16,317 nucleotides of DNA from CAZXCK01 sp964639225 (GTDB lineage: Bacteria > Chloroflexota > Anaerolineae > Aggregatilineales > Phototrophicaceae), in assembly GCA_964639225.1 (NCBI GenBank), contig CAZXCK010000102.1:1-16317 (forward strand). Direction: 5' to 3'. The position numbers and the translations under genes are program-made. Position 1 is the stretch's first letter. Every line of letters begins with the position of its first letter. The notes beneath the pieces were generated by a model. That model did not search any database, had not been told where the DNA came from, and was given only the letters and a program-made list of their open reading frames with translations. This document shows positions 1 through 6,679 of the stretch, piece after piece.

Positions 1-804
1 GAAATGCCCTTTCTTAATCCCACCCATCGCGCTGAGGATGGCATCGGTGTATTCGCGCTTGCCGCGCAGATCGAGTTCCAGTGCCTGACGATAGAAGTCA
101 TTCGGGACTGCTGCATCCGGTATCGGGTAGCCATGCACCGTCAGCAGAAGCAGGGCAGCCTGTCGCGCCATCGCGATTGCCGATAAGCCACTGCGGGCGG
201 TGTTTTCATTCGCTTGCCGGAAAATCGATGATCGTTCAGCCGGAATGACGATGCACGGGATCATGCCATCACCGTCATAACCGGGGATGAAATCCCGCAG
301 CAGCCATGTCGCCCAGTAGCGGCGTTCGCCCGTTTCGATGCGAAACTGTCGCGTCACACCTTCGGAGACATCGACCACCGTCAGTGGGTTGACCTGCCCA
401 TCATCACGGATCGTTACCGCCAGATTGACCAGATCACGTAACAGCTGTTCCTCTGGGGTCAGCTTCACATCTGGCTCATCGGCACTTTCATCATCTGCAT
501 CGGGCAGAAGCTCCAGCACATTGTTGAAAGGCCGCCCGCGCTGGCGAGCGGCGACCTGAACGAGCTTGACCAGTTCTTTGAGCGCCTGTGTGGGAGTCAG
601 GTGATGACTATAGAAGGCGAGGTGCAGCTGCTCCGGCAGCACGCGGCGGGGTTGCACCGGATCGGGACGCACCATCTCCAGCAGGATACGCTCGACGCGA
701 ATACTGTTATCGTGGAGCTGCTGCAGATCGCCCTGAAGCATGTCTTCGGTGACCGATGCCAGCAGTTCGTCTATTCGGTTGGTGTTGTTCTTCCTGGATG
801 CCAT
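1..804 (-). CDS. ParB-like partition/nucleoid protein, 3' end cut by window edge
   Basis: An open frame of 268 codons starts at ATG 804 and is still open at base 1, so the C-terminus is missing. After an N-terminal extension of about 145 residues comes a ParB/Srx-type segment: DGQVNPLTVV, then GERRYWA (box I, usually GERRxRA), then IPCIVI, then RQANENTARSGLS (box II-like, with the conserved EN and R). A helical stretch follows, as expected for the DNA-binding part. In the family, ParB binds parS-like sites and CTP and stimulates ParA. The start directly abuts the TAG stop of the ParA-like gene (805-807), so the two are translationally coupled as in par operons. The insertion between the N-terminus and box I is Asp/Glu-rich (PDADDESADEPD), unlike short chromosomal Spo0J proteins, so a plasmid or integrated-element origin is possible. 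Box II and the helical part are read by eye only. Confidence 0.85.
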   Translation of the reverse strand, partial: MASRKNNTNRIDELLASVTEDMLQGDLQQLHDNSIRVERILLEMVRPDPVQPRRVLPEQLHLAFYSHHLTPTQALKELVKLVQVAARQRGRPFNNVLELLPDADDESADEPDVKLTPEEQLLRDLVNLAVTIRDDGQVNPLTVVDVSEGVTRQFRIETGERRYWATWLLRDFIPGYDGDGMIPCIVIPAERSSIFRQANENTARSGLSAIAMARQAALLLLTVHGYPIPDAAVPNDFYRQALELDLRGKREYTDAILSAMGGIKKGHF

Positions 805-1479
805 CTATGCATCACCTTTCGCCATGCGCTCGACCAACGTGCCGACGAGTCGCGCATAAGCCTTACTTGCAGACGCTTTGGCGTCATAATCGAACACACT
901 CAGGTGGTTGTGATGGGCATAAGACACGGCCTCATTAGCGGGAATAACGCCAATGAGCAGTTTGCCGAGCACGCTGTGGCCCTTGAGTTCATCCAGCAAA
1001 TACCGGTGACCGCGCACGCGCTTGTCCATTTTCGTCACCAGAATGCCGCTGATGCGCAGATTGGGATGCCGCCAGCCTTCGCGGATGTCGTTGATCTTGC
1101 TCATCACGCTCATCAGGCCGACGGTTTCCAAGTAACGCGGTTCCACGGGAATGATCGCATCGGTTGCCGCGATCAGGCCCATCTCCGTCATCAGCGAAAA
1201 CGATGGGCGTGTGTCAATGACAATCGCTGCATAGTGACCTGCGATACGGCTGAGCGGATCGGCCAGCCGGTAGGGCGCACCGGCCATACGCATCAGCTCC
1301 TGCTCGGCGCCTTCCAGCAGGGGTGAGGCGGGCAGCACATGCAGATCAGGATCCCATGTGGATTCCACGATGCACTGCGAGAGCACCTGTGCCGCGGTGG
1401 GGCGATCCGCCGCCAGCACCGTGTACAGGCTGTCCTCTGCGCCGAAATCGTTGCGTGATGGATTGACAATCATTTTCAC
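805..1479 (-). CDS. ParA-family ATPase, N-terminally truncated (no Walker A)
   Basis: This 224-residue frame aligns by eye with the body of ParA/Soj ATPases. It begins at NPSRNDFGAEDSLYTVL, which matches the DPQGN...SLYDVL region that normally lies about 40 residues into the protein. It then has LHVLPASPLLEGAEQEL (family: LDVIPA...LAGAEIEL), a Walker B strand AAIVIDTRPSFSLMTEMGL, and IIPVEPRYLETVGL. The KGGVGKTT Walker A loop and the DxD strand that should precede these are absent. The codon before the GTG at 1479 is a TAA stop, and no reading frame further upstream encodes the missing part. Neither GTG 1479 nor ATG 1473 has a Shine-Dalgarno site. The rest of the frame is undamaged. ATP binding of the usual kind should be lost. 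It could be a recent pseudogene or a surviving fragment that still carries the coupled ParB-like gene. The -35 box of the rpiR promoter lies inside its first codons. Confidence 0.8.
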   Translation of the reverse strand: MKMIVNPSRNDFGAEDSLYTVLAADRPTAAQVLSQCIVESTWDPDLHVLPASPLLEGAEQELMRMAGAPYRLADPLSRIAGHYAAIVIDTRPSFSLMTEMGLIAATDAIIPVEPRYLETVGLMSVMSKINDIREGWRHPNLRISGILVTKMDKRVRGHRYLLDELKGHSVLGKLLIGVIPANEAVSYAHHNHLSVFDYDAKASASKAYARLVGTLVERMAKGDA

Positions 1480-1491
1480 TTATTGTATGCT
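1463..1491 (+). promoter_or_regulatory. Sigma70-type promoter of the RpiR gene
   Basis: TTGACA at 1463-1468 is a perfect -35. A 17-base spacer follows, then TATGCT at 1486-1491 (4 of 6 matches to TATAAT). The expected start point, near 1498, falls inside the palindrome at 1492-1510, and the RpiR start codon is about 32 bases further on. The promoter overlaps the 5' end of the truncated ParA gene on the other strand. Confidence 0.65.
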
Positions 1492-1510
1492 AATGAAAAT
1501 GGTTTTCATT
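1492..1510. promoter_or_regulatory. Palindromic operator over the rpiR start point
   Basis: AATGAAAA-TGG-TTTTCATT is a perfect 8-bp inverted repeat with a 3-base centre. It lies immediately downstream of the -10 box and over the predicted start of transcription, which is a repressor position. Autoregulation by the RpiR protein encoded 20 bases downstream is the simplest reading. The core TGAAAATGGTTTTCA also resembles the Zur box described for actinobacteria, so a metal-responsive Fur-family repressor is an alternative. A further half-site-like ATTTTCA occurs at 1472-1478. Confidence 0.5.
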
Positions 1511-1529
1511 GTTTTTAAGGTTTTGATGG

Positions 1530-2387
1530 ATGAACACTAATCATAAGCGAGGTTCACTTTCCATCGTTTCAGATGCTCTGCCCAATCTGACCGGCGCTGG
1601 TCAGAAGGTAGCGGAATTCATCCTCAACTCGCCTCAGGAAACCATCAATCTCACAATCACAGAATTAGGTGCGCGTGTCGGTGTCAGCGAAGCCAGTATC
1701 GTCCGCTTTGCTCAGTCGCTGGGTTACTCCGGCTTTCATGCGCTGAAAATCCGGCTGGCTGAAGATATTGTGTCGCCGATGTCGATCATTCATGAAGATA
1801 TGATGCCGGACGACAAGCCTGCTACCGCCGCCCAGAAGGCGATGAACCTGGGGCTTCGCTCTCTTGAAGAAACGATCCGCATTCTGGACATGCGGGTATT
1901 TGAAGACACGATCCATGCACTGTGCAACGCACGCCATATTCTTCTTTTTGCCTCTGGTAATTCGATCCCCATCGCTATGGACCTGAGCTTTCGCCTGACG
2001 AAAGTCGGGCTGTCCAGCCGCTTCTCGATTGATCCCACAACCCAGGAAATGCACGCCGGTCTGTCATCTGCCGAAGACGTGGCGGTAGGCATCTCCCACA
2101 CTGGAAGCTCAAAAGACACGGTCTACGCTGTGGAACTGGCCAAACAACATGGGGTGCGAACAGTCTGCATCACCAATCATTCCGATTCTCCCCTGACACG
2201 CCTGGGGGATTTTTGTCTGTTTACCGCCACACGTGTCAGCCATTTTCGCGAAGAACGGTTGGACTCCAACCTGGCCATGCTGGCTCTAACAGAGGCTCTT
2301 TACGTGGGCATCTGTATAGCGCAGTCCGATGCAGCGGAGCAGGCTGTCTCCAAGACAACCCGGGCTACGGAGCATCGCAAATACTAA
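1530..2387 (+). CDS. RpiR/MurR-family transcriptional regulator (HTH + SIS)
   Basis: The protein has 285 residues, a normal family length. Residues 1-78 form the RpiR helix-turn-helix domain, with LTITELGARVGVSEASIVRFAQ as the recognition region and LGYSGFHALKIRLA after it. Residues about 125-265 form a SIS domain, with ILLFASGNS and GISHTGSSKDT as the phosphosugar-binding loops. RpiR proteins sense sugar phosphates and repress or activate neighbouring sugar catabolic genes. Here the gene directly precedes a sugar ABC importer, an aldolase and a sugar kinase on the same strand, so it is probably their local regulator. The start at 1530 has an AAGG about 9 bases upstream. It has its own promoter and a palindrome that suggests autoregulation. 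The inducer cannot be read from the sequence. Confidence 0.93.
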   Translation: MNTNHKRGSLSIVSDALPNLTGAGQKVAEFILNSPQETINLTITELGARVGVSEASIVRFAQSLGYSGFHALKIRLAEDIVSPMSIIHEDMMPDDKPATAAQKAMNLGLRSLEETIRILDMRVFEDTIHALCNARHILLFASGNSIPIAMDLSFRLTKVGLSSRFSIDPTTQEMHAGLSSAEDVAVGISHTGSSKDTVYAVELAKQHGVRTVCITNHSDSPLTRLGDFCLFTATRVSHFREERLDSNLAMLALTEALYVGICIAQSDAAEQAVSKTTRATEHRKY

Positions 2388-2409
2388 TCTACAGAAAGGA
2401 AGGACTTAT

Positions 2410-2496
2410 GTGACGGTGACACAAAAGAACGTGCGATACAACATCGCATTATTTGTAAAGACGGGGACTCGTACCGCGAATCTCACTGGATATTAG
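2410..2496 (+). CDS. Possible 28-codon small/leader ORF before the sugar-binding protein gene
   Basis: A strong Shine-Dalgarno run, AAAGGAAGG (2395-2403), sits 6 bases before a GTG at 2410. The GTG opens a 28-codon frame (MTVTQKNVRYNIALFVKTG then TRTANLTGY) ending at TAG 2494-2496. The frame ends 11 bases before the Shine-Dalgarno of the solute-binding protein gene, so coupling is possible. The same Shine-Dalgarno could also serve an ATG at 2408 that is followed at once by TGA, a start-stop minimal ORF. A palindrome, TGCGAT-acaac-ATCGCA (2432-2448), lies inside the frame. No homology is recognised. The unusually good ribosome site is the only real support. Confidence 0.25.
   Translation: MTVTQKNVRYNIALFVKTGTRTANLTGY
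2432..2448. promoter_or_regulatory. Small palindrome upstream of the importer genes
   Basis: TGCGAT and ATCGCA form a perfect 6-bp inverted repeat around ACAAC, followed by TTATTTGT. It may be a 17-bp operator for a dimeric repressor or a weak attenuator hairpin in the leader of the importer mRNA. It shares no sequence with the palindrome at 1492-1510. Confidence 0.25.
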
Positions 2497-2522
2497 CAGG
2501 TTTCAATAAGGAGAGCAGGAAA

Positions 2523-3776
2523 ATGAGTAAAAAGAGCATTAGCTTCTTGTTGGTCGCGTTACTGGTGCTGTCTTTTGGCGGCATCTCGATGGCGCAGGAT
2601 TCGATTACCCTTGAATTCTCGCAGTGGTGGGAGCCGGAGCTTCCCGAAGGCGAATTCAGAGCGCTGATGGATGAGTTCGAGGCACAGAATCCGGGTATCA
2701 CTGTTGAACTGATCAGCGGCCCGTATTCGACCACCAGAGACCAGATTGTTGCCGGCGCAGCTACCGGCACGATGGCCGATGTCGTCGGCCTGGATGGTGC
2801 CTGGGTGAACGACTTCGTGCGCCAGGGTTCATTGGCTAACCTGACGGAACTGATGGCCGATGCCGAATTCGATGACAGCGAACTGGCTGCACAGATTCAG
2901 CTCAATGGTTCCACCTGGATGATCCCGGTTGTCAACTTCGTCTATCCCGTGTTTGTCAACGAGGACCTGGTCGAAGCAGCAGGTATCGAAGAACTGCCCA
3001 CCACGCGCGCTGAGTTCGCCGAAGCCGCCGCCACGCTGACCGATGTCGAAAACAACGTGTACGGATGGGTGCTTCCGCTTTCGATGGAACAGCCTAACGG
3101 CATTCAGAATGACGTGATGTCGTGGGTGTGGGCCAGCGGTGGCAGCATGATGGAAGACGGCATGCCGAACCTGGTCGACAATGAAGACGTCACCAGCGCG
3201 ATGGTCTTCATCAAAGATCTGTACGACGCTGGCGTGATCGCCCCCGGTTCCTTCTCCATGCGCGAGCAGGACAAGGTCGAAGAGTTCACCAACGGTCGCG
3301 TGGGTATGATGATCAACACCCTCGCGCACATCAACCTGATCCGTGATCGCAACCCGGACCTGAACTTCGCCATCACCGCGCTGCCAGCGGTCGAGGGCTA
3401 CGATGGCCCGCGCGGCCTGCCGTACGCTTCGTGGGGCATTGGTGTCGCTGAAAACAGTGAGCATCAGGCCGAAGCCTGGAAGCTGGTCGAATTCCTGATG
3501 AGCGCCGAGATCAACTCGCGCCTGTCGTCGATCGCCAATGCCTTCCCTGGCAATGTCAACGCCACGCCGGACTTCGTTGAGACCGACGAGCTGTTCGCTG
3601 ACGCTTTTGAGGTCTTCCAGACTGGTTACCTGGCCAACGAGTTCGTGGGCCTGCCAGTTGCCGAAAACCTGATGCGCGAGTTCAACGAGCAGTTCCAGCT
3701 TTATCTCGATGGTGACCTGGAAGTGGACGAAATGCTCGCCAACGCCCAGGAAGCCTGGATGGTCCATTTCGAGTAG
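2523..3776 (+). CDS. Sugar ABC transporter substrate-binding protein (family 1)
   Basis: This 417-residue extracellular solute-binding protein belongs to the maltose/glycerol-3-phosphate cluster. Residues 1-24 are a signal peptide (basic MSKK, hydrophobic core, then SMA followed by QDS, a signal peptidase I-type site). Mature features of the family follow: LEFSQWWEPE, IVAGAATGTMADVVGLDGAWV, FTNGRVGMMINTLAHINLI, and GIGVAENSEHQAEAWKLVEFLMS near the C-terminus. It captures a sugar or oligosaccharide outside the membrane and passes it to the two permeases encoded next. The start is fixed by AAGGAG at 2508-2513, 9 bases upstream. There is no lipobox cysteine, which is unusual for a binding protein in a single-membrane bacterium. 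The substrate cannot be assigned. Confidence 0.95.
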   Translation: MSKKSISFLLVALLVLSFGGISMAQDSITLEFSQWWEPELPEGEFRALMDEFEAQNPGITVELISGPYSTTRDQIVAGAATGTMADVVGLDGAWVNDFVRQGSLANLTELMADAEFDDSELAAQIQLNGSTWMIPVVNFVYPVFVNEDLVEAAGIEELPTTRAEFAEAAATLTDVENNVYGWVLPLSMEQPNGIQNDVMSWVWASGGSMMEDGMPNLVDNEDVTSAMVFIKDLYDAGVIAPGSFSMREQDKVEEFTNGRVGMMINTLAHINLIRDRNPDLNFAITALPAVEGYDGPRGLPYASWGIGVAENSEHQAEAWKLVEFLMSAEINSRLSSIANAFPGNVNATPDFVETDELFADAFEVFQTGYLANEFVGLPVAENLMREFNEQFQLYLDGDLEVDEMLANAQEAWMVHFE

Positions 3777-3810
3777 CACGGTCGTTTAGAGACTACTCCC
3801 TGTAACATGA

Positions 3811-3845
3811 TGGAGGCTGTGAAGCTCTGCGCTTTACAGCCTCCA
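3811..3845 (+). promoter_or_regulatory. Intercistronic hairpin between binding protein and permease genes
   Basis: TGGAGGCTGTGAAGC (3811-3825) pairs with GCTTTACAGCCTCCA (3831-3845). This gives 15 continuous base pairs (one G-U) and a 5-base loop. No U-tract follows, so it is not a standard terminator. It lies just after the binding-protein stop and before the first permease. In that place such stems commonly protect the upstream message and raise binding protein over permease, as described for malE-malF. Confidence 0.7.
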
Positions 3846-3875
3846 TTAGAAAATAGATAAGGGGTTCACTGAACA

Positions 3876-4802
3876 ATGGCAAGCTTGAGCGTCTCGACTG
3901 GGTCCAAAAACCCGCCTCTTCAGAAGTTGAGGCGAAAACTTGTTCCCTTCGCCTACCTGTCACCAACACTGATTCTGCTGACGGTGTTGATGATGATCCC
4001 TATCGGGACAGTTCTGTATTATTCGCTGATGGACAACGTCATCATCACCAACACACCACCGGCTTTTGTGGGAATCAGCAATTATCTGGAGATTCTGTCC
4101 AACAGCAATTTCCTCCAGGCACTCAGGAACACACTTATTCTGGCAATTGCCAGCGTCGTCGCCCATATGATCCTGGGCCTGATGTTCGCCATGCTCCTGA
4201 ACACCAATGTGATCGGGCCGTTTGCCAAGGCGCTCTTCCGCGTTGTTTATATTCTGCCCTGGGTGTTTACCGCGTCAATCATCGCCATTTTGTGGCGGCT
4301 GCTGCTGAACCCTAACGGTGTGGTCAACTATCTGCTCATGGAGTTTGGCTTTATTGCCGAGCGGGTGGAATGGCTCAGTTCACGAGATTTAGCGTTGGGG
4401 TCGGTTACATTTATCAATATATGGGCCGGATATCCCTTCTATATGGTCAGCTTCCTGGCGGGGCTTCAGGGAATCTCGAACGATCTGTATGAAGCTGGCA
4501 AGATTGACGGCGCTAACGGCGTTCAGCTCTTCAGGTATATCACGCTGCCACAGCTCAAGCCGATCCTGATCAGCCTGGCCATGCTGGATTTTATCTGGAC
4601 CACACACCAGTTTGCCCTGATATGGATGACCACCGGCGGCGGGCCGATCCGCGCCTCAGAGGTGCTGAGTACCTACACCTATAAGCAGGCATTCACCTCG
4701 TACCAGTTCTCGATGGCTGCCACAACCGCTGTGATTTCCCTGGCGCTGACGACCTTTGTGGCGGTGTTTTATGTACGGCATCAGAAGGCGAACGAACAAT
4801 GA
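3876..4802 (+). CDS. Sugar ABC transporter permease, MalF/UgpA type
   Basis: This 308-residue integral membrane protein has about six hydrophobic segments; the first is near residues 27-50. The cytoplasmic EAA loop is clear: DLYEAGKIDGANGVQLFRYI followed by TLPQLKP. It docks on the importer ATPase. It pairs with the next gene to form the translocation pore for the sugar delivered by the binding protein. The start at 3876 follows AAGGGG at 3859-3863 at a rather long spacing of about 12 bases. The stop TGA overlaps the next start in an ATGA. No ATPase gene is present in the window, so a shared MsmK/UgpC-like ATPase encoded elsewhere is inferred. Confidence 0.95.
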   Translation: MASLSVSTGSKNPPLQKLRRKLVPFAYLSPTLILLTVLMMIPIGTVLYYSLMDNVIITNTPPAFVGISNYLEILSNSNFLQALRNTLILAIASVVAHMILGLMFAMLLNTNVIGPFAKALFRVVYILPWVFTASIIAILWRLLLNPNGVVNYLLMEFGFIAERVEWLSSRDLALGSVTFINIWAGYPFYMVSFLAGLQGISNDLYEAGKIDGANGVQLFRYITLPQLKPILISLAMLDFIWTTHQFALIWMTTGGGPIRASEVLSTYTYKQAFTSYQFSMAATTAVISLALTTFVAVFYVRHQKANEQ

Positions 4803-5644
4803 CCATGTCACAGCCTAACAGGATGAGGTTGACGAAAGCGCTGGTGCTTGTGGGGCTGGTCGCTGGGGCTATGTTCGCCGGGCTGCCCGTGCTGTGGATG
4901 CTGGCATCGTCATTCAAGTCGAACACGAGTATTTTCGCCTATCCGCCCAGCCTGATTGATGACTCGTTCTCGCTGGCTGCTTACCAGGCCGTGCTGACCG
5001 ACCCGCAGAAACGCCGGTTCTTCTTCAACAGCTACCTGGTGTCGTCGCTGGTCACCCTGTTTACACTGATTATGGCCATCCTGGCCGGGTACAGCTTTAG
5101 CCGGTACAGCTTCAGGCTCAAGAGCGCCTTGAACCTGTTTATTATCGGCGTGCAGTCGGTGCCGCCCATCACCCTGATGATTCCGTATTTTGGCCTGATC
5201 GTGGGGCTTAAGCTGTATAATACGTACTGGGCGCTGATCCTGACCCATATGGTCTTTACGTTGCCCTATGCTATCATCATGATGACCGGCTATTTTAATA
5301 CCCTGCCACGCGACCTGGACGAGGCCGTCATGATTGACGGCGGGAGCAGCGCGGTTATCCTGTGGAGAATTCTTGTTCCGATTTCTCTGCCGGGGATTGT
5401 CTCGGTCGGCATCTACACATTTATGCTGAGCTGGAACGAATTCCTGTTCGCGCTGACCCTGACCCGAACGACCGACATGCGAACGGTTCCCATCGGCATT
5501 CAGATGCTGATGGGCCAGCACTCGTTTGAGTGGAACCAGATGATGTCCATGAGTGTCCTCGGTTCGCTGCCGGTTCTGATACTTTTCCTGGTCTTCCAAC
5601 GTTACTTCATCGCCGGCATGTCGGCGGGTTCCATCAAAGGGTAA
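4799..5644 (+). CDS. Sugar ABC transporter permease, MalG/UgpE type
   Basis: This 281-residue permease has about six membrane segments and the EAA loop DLDEAVMIDGGSSAVILWRI followed by LVPISLPG. Its N-terminal features are typical of MalG-type subunits: GLPVLWMLASSFKS then IFAYPPSLI. It overlaps the upstream permease by 4 bases (ATGA), showing translational coupling. A second in-frame ATG at 4805 is an alternative start. It is the partner pore subunit of the importer. The gene is followed after 68 bases by the aldolase gene, with no terminator between. Confidence 0.95.
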   Translation: MTMSQPNRMRLTKALVLVGLVAGAMFAGLPVLWMLASSFKSNTSIFAYPPSLIDDSFSLAAYQAVLTDPQKRRFFFNSYLVSSLVTLFTLIMAILAGYSFSRYSFRLKSALNLFIIGVQSVPPITLMIPYFGLIVGLKLYNTYWALILTHMVFTLPYAIIMMTGYFNTLPRDLDEAVMIDGGSSAVILWRILVPISLPGIVSVGIYTFMLSWNEFLFALTLTRTTDMRTVPIGIQMLMGQHSFEWNQMMSMSVLGSLPVLILFLVFQRYFIAGMSAGSIKG

Positions 5645-5712
5645 ACCCAAGCGACGATGCCAGTGATTGAAAGCCTTTCGACATCAACATCTTATAGAAT
5701 GGAGATGCCTCT

Positions 5713-6573
5713 ATGTTGATGAATATGCGGGACCTGTTGGCGGTAGCCCACACCAATCATTTTGCTGTACCTGCTTTCAACATTAGCAGCAACATGCTGC
5801 TAACGGGTGTAATCGAAGTCTCCGAAGAAAAATCCTCTCCGGTCATTCTGGCCATTCACCCCGATGAACTGGCCTTTGTGGGCAATTCCTTCGTCAAGGC
5901 TGCGATTGACATGGCACACAAAGCCAGTGTGCCGGTCTGCATCCACCTGGATCACGGCTCGACGATGGAGCAGATCATGAACGCCATTCAGTGCGGCTTT
6001 ACGTCCGTGATGATTGACGCCTCTACGCTGCCGCTGGAGGAGAATATCGCCATTTCCAGGAAAGTTGTGGAGCTGGCACACACAGTCAACGTCTCGGTAG
6101 AAGGCGAGCTGGGGACCATCGGCACCACCGGCCCCGAAGCCGAGGCCGGCACCGAAGAGATCATCTACGTTGACCCGGACGACGTTGAGACGTTTGTCGA
6201 GGGGACGGGCGTGGACACCCTGGCGGTCGCCGTCGGGACTGCGCACGGCCTGTATCCCAAAGACAAGCCGCCGAAGCTGAGAATGGACCTGATTAAAGAG
6301 ATCTCCGCCAGAGTCGATATTCCGCTGGTTCTGCATGGCGGTTCGGCGAACCCTGACACGGAGATCGCCACGGCTGTCAGACTGGGTATCAATAAGATCA
6401 ATATCTCCAGCGACATCAAGGACGCCTTCTACCAGAAGTGTCGTGAGGTGCTGCTGAATCTCGACCTGCGCGAGCCGCTGTCTATCTACCCGCCGTGTAT
6501 CGAAGCGATGAAAGATGTCGCCCGCCACAAGATTGATCTCTTCAACGCGAGTGGCAAAGCGGCGCTGTATTAG
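5713..6573 (+). CDS. Class II ketose-bisphosphate aldolase (GatY/KbaY/Fba type)
   Basis: This 286-residue zinc aldolase matches the 284-286 residues of GatY and KbaY. HLDHGS at 78-83 supplies the catalytic Asp80 and zinc ligand His81. VEGELGTIG at 129-137 is the conserved acidic loop. GTAHGLYP carries zinc ligand His178, and LHGGS carries His208 and the phosphate-binding glycines. NISSDIK is the second phosphate site. The family reversibly cleaves tagatose-1,6- or fructose-1,6-bisphosphate, or related ketose phosphates such as the inositol-pathway intermediate, to dihydroxyacetone phosphate and an aldehyde. Family sequence alone does not separate these substrates. GGAG at 5701-5704 is 8 bases before the start. 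It is the last gene before an intrinsic terminator and probably follows import and phosphorylation of the sugar. Confidence 0.92.
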   Translation: MLMNMRDLLAVAHTNHFAVPAFNISSNMLLTGVIEVSEEKSSPVILAIHPDELAFVGNSFVKAAIDMAHKASVPVCIHLDHGSTMEQIMNAIQCGFTSVMIDASTLPLEENIAISRKVVELAHTVNVSVEGELGTIGTTGPEAEAGTEEIIYVDPDDVETFVEGTGVDTLAVAVGTAHGLYPKDKPPKLRMDLIKEISARVDIPLVLHGGSANPDTEIATAVRLGINKINISSDIKDAFYQKCREVLLNLDLREPLSIYPPCIEAMKDVARHKIDLFNASGKAALY

Positions 6574-6600
6574 TCTGTAGCCGAAAAGCAACCTGAGTTT

Positions 6601-6654
6601 GCGACAGAGCGAACGACCTGTCAGGCAGCCCGTTCGCTCTGTCGCCGTTTTATT
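6601..6654 (+). terminator. Intrinsic terminator after the aldolase gene
   Basis: GCGACAGAGCGAACG (6601-6615) and CGTTCGCTCTGTCGC (6631-6645) form a perfect 15-bp stem with a 15-base loop. CGTTTTATT follows. It ends 26 bases before the kinase start, so the kinase is expressed by read-through or by a separate promoter. Confidence 0.85.
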
Positions 6655-6679
6655 CACGCAGACACAGAGCAAAAACACC

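Noticed and set aside
601..1326. A 241-codon plus-strand frame
   Set aside because: It is antisense to the ParA- and ParB-like genes, whose family motifs fix the minus strand as coding. Its His/Gln-rich composition is typical of an antisense shadow.
2829..3779. A 316-codon minus-strand frame opposite the binding protein
   Set aside because: It is rich in His, Gln, Val and Asp as expected from antisense of a coding frame, and the plus-strand frame is a clear solute-binding protein.
6599..6679. N-terminal extension of the kinase from a TTG codon
   Set aside because: The extension is encoded by the terminator hairpin and is not part of the conserved fold, which begins at the GFGNNID strand.
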